64,000 bases of DNA, taken from NCBI GenBank assembly GCA_026874595.1, contig CM049319.1:60396917-60460916 (forward strand). The letters are read 5' to 3'. Under the pieces are notes generated by a model. It was not told the origin of the DNA. It searched no databases and was given only the letters and a program-made list of their open reading frames with translations. Position numbers and translations under genes: made by a program. The stretch's first letter is position 1, and every line of letters starts with the position of its first letter. Shown piece by piece: positions 12,178 to 26,600 of the stretch. The stretch is from Sipunculus nudus (taxonomy: Eukaryota > Annelida > Sipuncula > Golfingiida > Sipunculidae).

Positions 12178-13030
12178 CCGCGCGCACACATATCTCTAAC
12201 CCAACGCCCCTCTGTATAACTGAATTCTGTTAATTATTACAATAGATAATAATGGATCTAACATACCTCGAGCTATTTACGGCTTGTTATGCTTTGTAGT
12301 CCTCAGCTGGCCCTGACACCAATGGATTGCAAACACATGGTATCCCCGCCGCGAGTATTTTCGACACTCCAGTTATCAACGCTGCTAACTAGAGCGATCC
12401 AATTTTAGTTGATCATATATCGTCACCAAGAACCTCGCTTTTGCCAGTTTCGTACCGACTCGTGCCCAACAACTGATTACAAAGACAACGGTCACACCTT
12501 GTGTTCCACAGGCAACATTGTTGACAAGCTTGAACTCGTGCTGTGTTCGATGGTGCTCTGCATTCACAAACGTTTGGCTTTATTTACCAATCCTAAAGAG
12601 CGCGGATTTGGGATATGGCCAACGGGTAATGAACGGCCGCGTACCTGGCAACCGTCAACAGTCAGTGCGCGGAGACAGGTTGGATTGACATTGGGACTGG
12701 ATCATAGAGTAATAATCTATGTCTGTTGGCCCTTCTTCTCTCTGGCCGTGCTTGACTGGGGCTCAAGTAAATGCTGGCACCAGTTAAATCAATTTAGACT
12801 TCAGGTCGGCTTTGCGAAGCAGTAGGAGAGAGGCCACCGCTATTCACTTCACGGGGAATCCAATCTGTCGATTAAACACGTTCTTTAGACGCCGCTGGTG
12901 TGTCACTGCATGAAGTCGGGTTTTGACCTCAAGCAAAGCTTAAACTCGTTGGAGGATCAATGGATTAGTTTTATGCATTAGCGGATCCAATAAGCCGAAG
13001 GGAGGCTGATTGGGGGGGGGGGGGTTGAGA
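11900..13030. other. Intergenic with a compositionally balanced patch
   Basis: A CT/CA microsatellite lies at about 12143-12190. The patch 12250-12950 is richer in GC and CpG than its surroundings and has one open plus-strand frame (12409-12825) with no recognisable domain. It may be conserved non-coding or old mobile sequence. Nothing firm can be assigned. Confidence 0.35.
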
Positions 13031-13032
13031 TC

Positions 13033-13440
13033 CCCTTTGTTTCAGCTGCTTTAAAACCAAGTGTTATGGGGAAAAATGAAAAAAAATACTAATATATTCT
13101 GTAAAAATATCATGCCTAAACTTGAATGAATTTATGTTTTCTCTAAATGAGACGAGGCTCTCCACTTCTAGATGATCGTTGAAAATACATGACTGACAGC
13201 CCGGGTTGGGTGGGGTAAATAGTTTCTATTGAGAGTCCCTTTGTTTCAGCTGTTTTAAAACCAAGTGTTATGGGAATTTAAAAAAAAAAACTACTAATAT
13301 ATTCTGTAAACATATCATGCCTAAACTTGAGTGAATTTATGTTTTCTCACAATGAGATGAGGCACTGCACTTTTAGATGATCGTTGAAAAAACATGACTG
13401 ATATGCCGGGGGGGGGGGGGGGGTGGTAAATAGATTTTAT
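13033..13440. repeat. About 204-bp tandem duplication
   Basis: The segment beginning CCCTTTGTTTCAGCTG at 13033 recurs at 13237 and is aligned through TTTATGTTTTCTC and AGATGATCGTTGAAAA to a G-rich end. Copies are similar but diverged; the second ends in a 17-nt G run. The upstream edge (about 12980-13025) contains GCGGATCC and a G run, recalling the local TIR elements. Confidence 0.75.
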
Positions 13441-14161
13441 TGCTGCTGATAAGCATAATTGGGTCCCTTTAGTAATCAGCTTATCCCCAGTCCGTATGTC
13501 CGACACGATCTTTCGCGCACATCACCAGAAATGCAATATGGCCGCCGGGAACCCATCTTAGAATTCCTTTCGAGCGCGTTGGTAATTTCAGGAATGTCCT
13601 TAACGAATTTTTATAGACTGGTTTCCTATAAATGAGGATGTGCCCTATCTACTAATGGTCAGAAACCCAATGTCATCCAAATGCAGACATCATCGAATAT
13701 GGCTGAACCTTGATTGGGTAGGCTAACAAGTATGGTCCAATATATTTCTAGTATTCATGCATTCTGTATCAATTAGATGTGTTCATACCGCATTCAGTTT
13801 TCACTTTTTATACGTGACCTATTAGACTTGACTTCTGTCAGAAACCTAGGCAAACCCAAACAAGAACAAGAAAGGGTTATTCAAACACTTTAATAAACAA
13901 AAGAAAGCCAAGTGAAACTTCTGAACGTATGATACTTTTATGCATTTATGAGTATATGAGTATACATATGCCTTGCATTTGGGAAAGCCTAAAAATCGCA
14001 CATGCGTTCTTCATAACATGACTAATAATTATTGACACATTTGAAGTAAGCCTTGCGTTACATATGATTTCCTCAAAACTAAATTCTGGTTAATATATAC
14101 AAACAGCTCAGCGGATCGTCATTGAGTTCTTATGATGTCATGAAGAAGATATGTGACGTCA

Positions 14162-15898
14162 TCAAAACACAGTGCATTGTTCATCAGCACGCATCTTGGA
14201 GCCAGCGCGGCATCCGAAGGTTTCAGCAAATTCCGGCAAATGTGCAAGCGCGCCGTTCACCCTGTATACGGAAATAAAACACAAAATAATGTTTAAACTT
14301 GGAAATGTCGTTTTCATCATATTTTAGGCTTAAATATAGCATAAAACAACACAAAATATCAGAAAAGCATGTATTATATGGTCTTTTGAGATAACCGTCG
14401 GGCGTTTTAAGGAATAATTTAAACAAATTTTCCAGTCGCAAAGAACAAGAAAACCTAGAAAATGTATATATTATAAAAAATCCGCGGCCGTTATTCCCAA
14501 AATAAATCTTTCCCTGTTTAACCATAGGCCTATACCTGATATTCTCCGGAACCTGGAGTGTCCTGACAAGCAAGTACGAGGTCTCGTCCCGGCGCCGGAA
14601 ACATTGTCTCTGAGGAAAGAAAATAGAGGAAATTGAATTATAAATTTAATTATTTAACCAATTATTATCAAACTATGACCTACGGATGGGGGCGCGGTCA
14701 TCCAAGAGCGTTCCTCTGGCTTCCTATTGAAAAAGATACGGGTCTAATAGCCACCAAATTGCCTCCAAGATAAATTCTCATCTTGCGACTGCCCTCGGAA
14801 TACTTTCCATTTGTATTTCCCTGTCCTTATCAAACCCCTTACTTTTACTAATTTAAAAAAAAACTGCTCTCGAGGGATGTCATTTTGCGTCCAAACTAAA
14901 ACCCCGATGTCGCAAGTCTGATGTCGGAATTAAAGTTATACCGCTAGTGTTTACAAAGAGTCAACAAATACTTTAGTACACATATTTCTGATTACTTATA
15001 GCTGTATGATGGGATCGGAAAACGAAATTTGATAAAAATTATGAAAGACCAAACTTAGTGGAAATTCAAATTATAACGAACATGGGCACCAAAAAGCGGA
15101 GCATCCACTCGTACGGGAGCATAGTAATACTGACCGTATTACACAGTACGAAAATAAGGACAGCTCTTTGACTTTGACCTTTGACCCTGTGACCTCGAAC
15201 TAAATAGGGTTCCTCATCCGTGGGTGGGTGAGCCATATGTGAAAGATGAAAGGTTAGTGGAATTAGTGATAATTCAAATTATGGTGAGCAACATTTAAGA
15301 TGAAAGGTTTTTATCAAACAGTTTTGCTCAAAATGGGTCCACAAGCTTTTTCAAGATGTGGGTCCTGTGGCCTTGACCTTTGACCCCGTGACCTCAAAAT
15401 CGATAGGGTTCTACAGCCATAGGTGGCTGAGCCATATGTGAAAGATGAAAGGTCAAAAAGTTTGGCTTAATATCAGTCCTTAAGCAACTTCCGGAAGGAC
15501 ATAAGGAAGGACGGACGGACGGACGGACAGACGGACGCACGAAGGGAGGCGTTTCTATTCCCTCCTGCAACTTTGTTGCCAGGGGATAATAAAGTCCCAA
15601 GCAGAATATATGATATATTATATATGCAGCATGGTAAAATCTTTTGTCTACAGACCAGGTCTCACATTATCTACACATTATAAGGGGAATGTGTAAAACA
15701 CCAGAGATCCGTATACACATATTTTATAAGAGATTTGTTGAATTCGTGTATTACTTGTACGGAAGCCAGGAACAGTGCCTTCTTGTTGTCAAAAGTCAGA
15801 CCAGGTAAACTAGGAACTTTACCCTTGTCCTTCTCATACGCGAGGTATGCCTAAAACAATAATATAAACATATTACAAACATATTAACATATAGAATG

Positions 15899-15984
<86 letters not shown>

Positions 15985-17607
15985 ACCGGGTGCACTGCCG
16001 TTAGTTTAGTTTGTTTCATATTTGATGTGATATGCATACATTGTGTGCACCCTGTGTCTGTATTGGTCAGAGAGTAGCGCACCAACTTGTAATCCTTCTC
16101 GGAGCATAGCACCTGGGTTGTCACCTTTGACCTGTTAATTAATATCCGTCATTTTATGTTTTTCATGCAGTAACAAGGCATACGTACATAAAAGTTGCCA
16201 TAATAAGCGTTATATGCAATAGCGGAAACGTATCCAGTACTTACACGTTTTTGTTCAACATTGATTTAATTTGCTCCGTTGTTTCGTAATATTGTCCATT
16301 GACATGTTAATTATGTACCTGGTTTTGCCGCCAAGTTTCCGTCTAGCGTCACTTGGCAGACAACCGTTGAACTGGAGAGTTCAGTTTTTGTATATTTCTT
16401 GTCTCTCATTCCAGGTATGTAATTATCAGTGTATTTCCTGATTTAATTATTGTGTTAATGTAAACACAACCCAGAACGTTATTCTATTTTCAAAGTCATG
16501 ATAACGATGTTGTAGATGTATTATTTGCTGTAGTAATCTTGCTGTAGTAATATTTTGCTAAGTTTGGTCAGAAAGGTAGCCTGATCACTGACATTTTTCA
16601 TATACTTGCCAGCGCAGTGTATTATGATGGCGAGGTGTCGCTGTAAATACTGTACATTCTGTAACTGAGGCATATTTCGTAATTATGTATTATTTTGTAA
16701 GTCAGCAGGTCTGATCCTGTGCATTTTAAATTGTAAATATGACTTGGCAGACAACCGTTGAACTGGAGAGTTCAGTTTTTGTATATTTCTTGTCTCTCAT
16801 TCCAGCACAGTAAAAACTGTAAAGCACGCTGTGTTGTGCCTTGGATGAGGTCAGACGTCTGTGTGTGTGCGCCTCCACGACCCCAGTATTTTCCATTCTG
16901 CCACTGATGTGACAAATACTGCTACAGAAATGGCGCCCAACGTGGGGCTTGCACATCTTCCGTTATAACACACTGCCAAGTGGAGCTACGAGAGTCCAAC
17001 CAGACGAGCCATAGGGAGCCGCTGCCGGAGGGTGCCTGGTCCTTTGTGGTTGTGATTGTGTGTACCGGTCGACGGTTTTTCCGCTTCGCTGGATCTGACG
17101 CCAGGAATCTTCGTCGCCCATAGTTGTTCTTCTTGAACTTTCAGAGGATTTCACGCCTGATGTACATTGGACATTGTTTTGTGTACTTTGCCGGACTTTG
17201 GATTTATTATACTCATTTGGAGGATATTGTGTTGGATATTTTGTACATGTGGACTTTTGGACCTGTATAATGTGTTCATGTGGAGCAGCGGAAGCATGAA
17301 GGTAACCGATTTTTGTTGATTTGAGAACTGTTATATTATTTCCATGCATGTAACCACAAGTGATCTTCTTATTGTAAACAACTACATGTGACTGTACACA
17401 TCCGGTCATGACAGCTCTTCTGTAAACAAATCAACGTGTTTGGTCATGGCGGCCATGTTGTAAACAAACACACGTGTTTTATATTCATGAGTTAATGTAA
17501 ACACGGTTTTCTAGCATGTACTTTCTGTGAGTGACCCTTGGTTTTGTGCAGTTGTGAGAATTTATCAGGGTGACTTCTTATTTTATGTACATAATTTCGG
17601 TCTCTCA

Positions 17608-17638
<31 letters not shown>

Positions 17639-20600
17639 GTGCTTCGGTGGTCAACAGAGTTCTAGTTCAGTCGAGGGTTGCGAGGTTTGATCTTGTTGAC
17701 TGTCAGTTTATCATGTCTGTGAATCAGCAGCCACAGTTAAAACTGATAGTGGTATGTTTTATGTGATTAGACATTTATATGTTTTTCTTCTGTACTTCAT
17801 ATTTTGCCATTTTGTTACGTATTCATACCTCAACAGAAAATTGTACTGCCCTAAAATGCTGTTTTGTGGATACTTTCCATAAGTCAAGTAAACATTGGTA
17901 AACGGATATCAGTGGTATTATTGTACCGGAAGTAATACAAATACATAAGGTCAAGGTTTCAAAGTTTTACTGATTTTTGCTCAGTGTTTACCTTTTTGTA
18001 AACGGATATCAGTAGTATTATTGTACCGGAAGTAATACAAATACATAAGGTCAAGGTTTCAAAGTTTTACTGATTTTTGCTCAGTGTTTACCTTTTTGTC
18101 AGAGGACAAATTAAGACATTAACTTCATAGTCAGTTTGTCGCTTATTTTTTTTTCAGATTACGTTTTTCAGCCGTTGCAATTTAGTCTATATTCGCTTTC
18201 GTCACTGATATTTTTATCAGTGTTTACATTTACATTTTACATTTATTGTACATTCGAATATCACTGACTGGTGGTCAGTGTTAACCTTTTCAATACTCAT
18301 ATTTCATATATGACTTTGTTAAACCATCGTTAATGTTCTGTCGAAGCTCCCTGAGTTTAAGGCAGTATTTACATTTTGCCGGTGCTACCATTCACAAATT
18401 GACTTTATATTCTCATCGTTTGGCCGGTGTTTACAATTTCAAACACTCCAATTGAACATTCGACCTTTCATTTTAACTGGGTGGTGTTTATATTTTGCTG
18501 ACACCCAGATTTATCATATATGCTGTCACCATATTATTGTCAGTGTTCGATTATTTGGATGCTTACATTTAATTCACATTAGGCTTTGTCAGTGATACTA
18601 GTCAGTGTTGACACATCTCAGACACGAATACTTTAGTTATTTTCTAAATATTTCTCGAGCTTTGTTACCGAACTGAAATCAACGTTTGCTTTATCAGTCA
18701 AATATTTTTTATATATCGACTATATCACTTGCATATCAACTATTGCTTATATCAACCTTGAGTGACATTGAACTTTGTGACCGACCATATTCAACGCCAT
18801 ATGTATTTGTAATATTTTGTTTATATTTTTTTTCGATGATTGCATGAACTTGATTTGATCTAGTATTAACACCTGATTATTTTTTAACTTTGTGACCGAA
18901 TTGATTCAGGTAACACCTAAACCTACATCCATTTTTGAGAATTTGATTAGATCCTTTTCTTTGATTGACTGAACTTGATCCAGTGTAATCACGTCAGCAA
19001 AATTGAACTTTTCAACATTTCAATTAGATCCTTGTACATTGTAATGAATTATTTGGCATAAGCCACACACATGTTCATTTGAGATCTGTCTATCATTGTT
19101 TGGTGATTGGCTGAACTTGATTCAGATTTATCATCTGATTTTTATTGAATTATTTTTATTCATTTGATTCATTTGGTACATATAACACACATACAACAGA
19201 CCTTTGTTCACAATTAGGCTTGGTGATTTACTGAACTTGATTCAGTGTTATCACCCAAGTATAAGGTTGTGCCATACGTGATAAGATATATCAGATATAT
19301 GAGCATCTGATTCAACTGAGAACTTTATCGCAGTTTCAATTACTTGCGAATAGCTAGTTAATGACATATCTCTGGCAAGATGTCGCTTATTGACCGTAGC
19401 CTGCTATTGATTAATTTACCTGGGGACTTCAAATTAAGTGATATCACTCACTTAATTAAATTGCATGGAGATCCACAGTGTGTTGACAGGATTATCCCCC
19501 GTGACAACTCAGCTTTTATTGTATTCCATAAAGCTGATGATGTGGTTAGTGCTAGGAAATCCTTAGATGGTTGTCAGATAAGTGAGCAGGTAGTGAGGGT
19601 CGAAACCGTTCAAGCTGAGTTAGAGCAGGCTTTAACTCAGTGCTACTATGCTCTACCTAAACCACCATTTGATGTTAAAGGTTTTGTTAAGCAACTGTCT
19701 TCGCTGTCAGTTGAAGACAGACAACTGTTGACAGAAGCTCTTGGGACTGGATCTGGCAAGCAGACAGAGCAAGCCACTCCCGGGAGACCACTACCCAAGC
19801 AGTCGGACCAGGAAGTCCGTGTTGAGGAAGGTCAACCATTTCGGTCGCCGTGGCGTACATCAGTCACGACACAAGTATGTGCACCCCTGCCTTTTGGGAC
19901 ACCACACGTAGCGTATCGATTGGCATCGTCTGATGGAATGTACACATGTGCACCAGTAGCAACATCTCAGGTTCCGAGGTATGAGGGTCCAGCATCGAAT
20001 ACGTTCTTCAACTACCAACCTGCTGTTACATCACCAAGTTTACATCCTTATGGTTACATACCCCCAGCAAATCCACCCAGACTGACGACTTTCTCTGGAG
20101 AGGGCATGAAAGGAGAGACATCTTATCAGCAATGGCGACATGAGGTGCGCAGTCTGATCAGACAGGGGCTTTATCCAGATCATCAGATCGTACAGGCCAT
20201 CGTGAAGTCTTTGAAGGGACAGGCAGGACAATTCGCGATCCGTTTGGGGGAGGAGGCAACCTCGGCTGAGATAGTCAACAAGCTAGACAAGATCTATGGA
20301 AATGTGTTACCATCAGAGGTCGGCATGGAACAGTTCTTCTCCGCGAAACAATACAAGGGAGAGACTATAGCAGAATGGAGTTGTAGACTGGAGGATTTCT
20401 ATTCCCGTGGCAACAAGTCACTTATTATAGCCACTGCTGGACCAAATATATTGAAGTCTAAGTTCTTCACGGGACTTCGCTCGGAGCAGATCCAAAATGA
20501 GATTCGCCATAAAGTCGAGAATGCCACTTACGAACAACTGATCGTAGAAGCCAGAGCGGCAGAGTTACGACTAAAGGATCTACCCCAGGACATCAAGGCA

Positions 20601-23600
20601 AGAGTCTATGCAGTAGAGACAAAGAAACCCACTGAGACGTCACCCGTCAAACAGCTGGAATTACTGACGAGACAGCTATCAGAGAAAGTAGATGAGATGG
20701 TGAGAGGAATGAGAGACCTGGAAAAACGATTGACCAATCTGGAGAGGGGCACCGGATCAAATACAACCTTCCAGAGCGATCACCAGTCCAGCCAGACTTC
20801 CTCCTACAACAACCATGCTAGCGGACACAAACTGGGTACCAATGCTACCAGCAACGAGGGTCGGCGTCTGTATAATCAGCCAGGATCACTCCAGTTCAGA
20901 GGCCATTGTTGGCACTGTGGCGTGTACGGACACAGGGCAGCTGACTGTCATTTAAACTAGGATCGGCCAAATTCGTGGGACAGAATGTGGACCGTAGTGG
21001 TCAAAATAGTCCCAATGTCAACCAGAAATTGATCGGTCAAGCAAGTGAAGTAGACATCATCGTCAATGACCAGCCATGTAAAGCCCTCTTAGACACCGGA
21101 TCAATGGTTAGTACTATATGTGACTCTTTCTGTAACAAGCTAGGATTAGAGGTTTGGCCGCTGGAGGAGCTAATTCGACTAGAGGCAGCAGATGGGCAGT
21201 CACTAGAGTACCTGGGTTATACAGAAATAGAACTGAAGGTAAAAGGTCTCCCACAGCTGAGCAGTGTCATCGTAGCCTTGGTTGTACCAGATACTACTTA
21301 CCGAAGCAGAGTTCCAGTGTTGATTGGCACCAATGTATTGCAGTTGAGCAGCAATGACGAGAGCATATTGGCTACCAACATTCCGAAACCGTGGAAACTA
21401 GCTTTTGGTAATCTATCGGAGAACCAGAGAACAGCTCATCAATCCGGTGCAATAGGTTCTGTGATAACGACAAAACCTATTCTTATACAGCCACACACCC
21501 GGCAACTGGTACAAGGACTTACCCATGCCACAAGAGGATACTGTAAACAGGTTCATGTACTTGCAGAAGGATCAGTGACTTTACCAGGTGGGTTGGTTGT
21601 ATCTCCCGTGTTGCAGAAACTTGGAGCAAGGATGTCAGCACAACAAGTATATGTTGAGATTAATAACCACTCTGAGAAGGCGGTTGCCATACCAAGCAGA
21701 AGTAAGCTCTGTGATGTACATCAAGTGGAAGTGGTGGTACCAGTGGATTCAACTCAGGAAAATAAAGACTCTCCCAGGGAGGAATTCCCGTATTCCTACC
21801 ATGAGATGCTCTCTGCCGAGCTAAACAAAGACCAGGTGACAGAAGTAGAACAACTCTTATCAAAATGGCGTGATGTGTTCTCCTTGCATGATCTAGACCT
21901 TGGGCAGACAGACTTGGTGAAACACAAGATCAAACTACAAGATGACCGACCATTCAAAGAAAGGCACCGAAGGATACCACCTGCTATGCTTGAAGAAGTC
22001 CGGAAACATGTGCGGGAGATGTTAGATCTCGGAGTAATCAGGAAATCTGACAGTCCCTATACATCCAATGTCGTTCTGGTCAGGAAGAAAGACGGAACTC
22101 TCAGATTTTGCATAGACTTTAGGCAACTTAACTCAGTGACAGTGAAGGATGCATACGCCCTTCCCCGAATTGAAGAAACTTTTGATAGTTTACATGGTTC
22201 CAAGTGGTTCAGCACCCTTGATCTGAAAAGTGCATATTGGCAGGTGGAAATAGAGGAACAAGATAAACCAAAGACAGCGTTTGCGGTAGGGCAGGTTGGG
22301 TTTTTTGAGTGCCAGCGCATGCCGTTCGGATTGACCAATGCACCAGCCACGTTCCAACGTCTAATGGAACAGTGCATGGGCGATCTACACTTGAATTCGT
22401 GTTTACTGTATTTGGACGATATAGTTGTTTTCAGTCGGACGTATGAGGAACACATTGAGAGACTTGAGGCAGTGTTCAACCGGTTGAGGAACGCAGGCTT
22501 AAAGTTGAAGGCTTCTAAATGTAACTTCTTCCAGACGTCTATTAAGTACCTTGGACATGAAGTATCCGAAGAAGGAGTATCCCCCGATCAAGATAAGATT
22601 CGATGCGTTCGAGAGTGGCCGATACCAAGTAATGCCAAACAACTCCAGAGCTTTTTAGGTTTTGCAGGGTTCTACCGACGATTCATAAAGGATTTTTCTA
22701 AGATCACCAAACCACTGTACGAGTTAACTCAAGGCGCTGGTGCTCACCGAAAGAAAACAAAGAAATCGACAGAATCAGGTAACAACATTTTCAGATGGGA
22801 AGATCGTCACCAAGCAGCATTTGAACAGCTTATTGAACTGTGTACCTCTGCACCCGTGCTTGCTTTCGCGAATTTTGCTAAACCGTTCTCTGTGCATGTG
22901 GATGCCAGTGGTGAGTCCTTGGGAGCAGCATTATATCAAAAACAACCGGATGGAACCGAACGGCCCATAGCTTTTGCCAGTCGAGGATTAAGGAACGCAG
23001 AAAACCGGTACCCTGTTCACAAACTGGAATTTTTGGCGCTAAAATGGGCTATCACAAAGAAATTTCATGACTATTTGTATGGAAGCACGTTTACGGTGAA
23101 AACTGACAACAATCCCTTGACGTATATCCTTACCTCAGCGAAGTTAGATGCAACAGGTCACCGATGGGTTTCAGCACTGGCCAACTATAACTTCACCATC
23201 GAATACCGGTCTGGCCGACGAAACATCGATGCAGATTCGTTATCACGCATAAAATGGCCACAAGAGTGTCAGGTAATCGAAAATCAAGTCGTATCGGCCA
23301 TTTTTAACACAGAAATGCCAACCAGTGGATTTGTAGAAATTTTATCTCTATCTGATAATGCTGTACCTCTACTGGAGAATACAGTACTAAACCAAAGGTC
23401 AGTTTCTGATTGGGTGAAGCTCCAACGGAAAGACCCAGTTCTAAAAAGATGCATAGACATGCTAGAAGGAAACCCAACTATAACACCCGACAATGATCCA
23501 TACTGGCGAGAGATGCGTAGTTTATGTCGGGGGAAGAAGCTGTGTCTACGAAATGGTGTATTGTACCGTCAGCGCCTGCAGAACAATGAGGTGTCTTTCC

Positions 23601-26600
23601 AATTAGTGCTCCCGTTCACCCACCGGAAGGAAGCAATAACCAGATGTCATGACCAGGTTGGCCACCCAGGACGTGATCGGACCATGGAACTTCTAAGAGG
23701 TAGATTTTTCTGGCCCGGAATGTCGAATGACGTGGAAGAGTATGTAGCCCAATGTGGAAGGTGTGTTCGTCGAAAAACACTTCTAAAACCACAAGCACCA
23801 TTGGTCAGTATCAAAACGAGCCAACCCCTGGAACTGGTTTGTATGGACTTTCTTTCTATTGAAACGTCAAAAGGGGGATACGAGAATGTGCTAGTGGTTA
23901 CAGATCACTTCACCCGATACGCTCAAGCCTACCCTACCCGGAATCAGACCGCTTATACAACAGCTAAAACACTGTTCGACAACTTCATCATTCACTATGG
24001 GTTTCCATCAAAACTGCATAGTGACCAAGGACGACAGTTTGAAAGCAACACGATCAAACACCTGTGTGAGATAGCTGGTATTGCTAAATCACGGACCTCA
24101 CCATACCATCCGAGCGGGAACGGACAGTGTGAGCGGTTTAATCGTACGCTGTTGGACATGCTAGGCACACTCCAACCCGAAGAGAAAGCTGATTGAAAAA
24201 ACTACATCGCTCCGATAGTCCATGCGTATAACTGTACTCCAAATGAGACAACTGGGTATGAACCATTTTACTTGATGTTCGGCAGACATCCACGTTTACC
24301 TGTAGATGTAGCGTTTGGCACTGGCGTTAAACAGCAAAAACAAGGGTATGTCGAGAATCTGCGGAAGCGCTTGAGATTTGCATACGAGTTGGCTTCTAAG
24401 AACATCAGCAAGGCCCAACAACGACAAAAACGGAATTACGATCTTCGAAGTAGAGGCGCCGTACTACAGCCAGGAGACAGGGTGCTTATCCGTAATCTCG
24501 CTGTTAAAGGGAAACAGAAACTATGTAATCGATGGCAGGAAACCATCTATAAGGTCGTGCGTCAAATTAATGATGATGTCCCAGTATACGAACTTGAGGC
24601 CGAATATGGGATTGGACCAAGGAAAACATTGCACCGCAATCTGCTTCTCCCGATAGGATATCTGTCGCCAGATGCTTCAGAGAAGGACACGCCGAATAAC
24701 ACCGAACATAGCACCAAGAAACGGCCAGTTACACCAAAGGCGACGTCAAAACGTTCAGATAAAACCAGAAAAGTTGATGTCATCTCCAGCTCTGATGAGG
24801 AAGAATCTAAGGAGGAACCTATACGCATCATGCCGCAGCCAAAACCCAGGAGAAATCTCCCGTGTCCGCGGCTATCACCGAATCCCAACGTCCCGGAAAA
24901 ACCACAACCAACCCCTCGACGACACAGCGTGAGTGAGGCCCCGCCGGATGATCGCCCACTGATCGATCAGACGTCAACATCGGCAGAACCTAAAGGACCC
25001 GAGGGATCGCGGGATGGTTTGGAGAGGGATGGTACCTCAGACCTAGAAGAAACCAACCATTGCACTGACGAAACCGCAGAAGAGCCGTGTACTATGGACC
25101 AGTCTGTTCCCAGTATTCCTAGACGTTCGAACCGTACCAAGAAGACGCCAATGTGGTATGATCCTTGTTCATATCAACAAACCTGTTGCTTACCATACCC
25201 AGAACCCCGGGAACCTTCTGTCATTCAAAACCGTATAGTCGACCTAAAAAATCTAATAGATGCCCTTTCTCCATTGATGAATACGTAATATGTATTTATA
25301 TAATACACTTATCTATTGAGGTATCCATAAAACAGTGATGACTAGCTGAAACTGCTAATATTTATATAACACTTCTTAAAACAATTTTAGGTACTCGGGC
25401 CCAATGACACACTGATTATTATTGATATAGGCACATCACATACCCAATATCATATCAGCAAACAGCATGAGCGATTTTGTTATCCTTTAATGGATATTGC
25501 CATCGCTGAGGTATTGGTCTGACCATGCATACCTTATGTTCATGTGTCAAGTGGTCATGGTACGCTATATCATGATTTTGATGATCTGGAGTTATTTGAT
25601 AATGTAATGTTGTTGTAAGATGATCCAGTTTGTAAATAATAATATGCAAGCACCTATCAAGTAGACGATGTTGTAATGATACTTATAACCCACCGATATC
25701 ATTGCTTGGGGTTAGTGATGCTGACTTCGTTTAACGTACACAAACAACTGACATATATTGTTGGATGTTGCATTTATTATATGGGAGTATGAATTTATCG
25801 TATTTAATGTCGGGACGACATTTTCTCAGGAGGGGGGAAAATGTGACCGGGTGCACTGCCGTTAGTTTAGTTTGTTTCATATTTGATGTGATATGCATAC
25901 ATTGTGTGAACCCTGTGTCTGTATTGGTCAGAGAGTAGCGCACCATCTTGTAATCCTTCTCGGAGCATAGCACCTGGGTTGTCACCTTTGACCTGTTAAT
26001 TAATATCCGTCATTTTATGTTTTTCATGCAGTAACAAGGCATACGTACATAAAAGTTGCCATAATAAGCGTTATATGCAATAGCGGAAACGTATCCAGTA
26101 CTTACACGTTTTTGTTCAACATTGATTTAATTTGCTCCGTTGTTTCGTAATATTGTCCATTGACATGTTAATTATGTACCTGGTTTTGCCGCAAAGTTTC
26201 CGTCTAGCGTCACTTGGCAGACAACCGTTGAACTGGAGAGTTCAGTTTTTGTATATTTCTTGTCTCTCATTCCAGGTATGTAATTATCAGTGTATTTCCT
26301 GATTTAATTATTGTGTTAATGTAAACACAACCCAGAACGTTATTCTATTTTCAAAGTCATGATAACGATGTTGTAGATGTATTATTTGCTGTAGTAATCT
26401 TGCTGTAGTAATATTTTGCTAAGTTTGGTCAGAAAGGTAGCCTGATCACTGACATTTTTCATATACTTGCCAGCGCAGTGTATTATGATGGCGAGGTGTC
26501 GCTGTAAATACTGTACATTCTGTAACTGAGGCATATTTCGTAATTATGTATTATTTTGTAAGTCAGCAGGTCTGATCCTGTGCATTTTAAATTGTAAATA

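Noticed and set aside
12409-12825. 138-codon plus-strand frame in a less AT-rich patch
   Set aside because: No domain, no convincing splice sites and unusual residue mix; kept only as a note on composition.
22057-22479. Minus-strand frames inside gag and pol of the retrotransposon
   Set aside because: Shadows of the strongly supported plus-strand domains.
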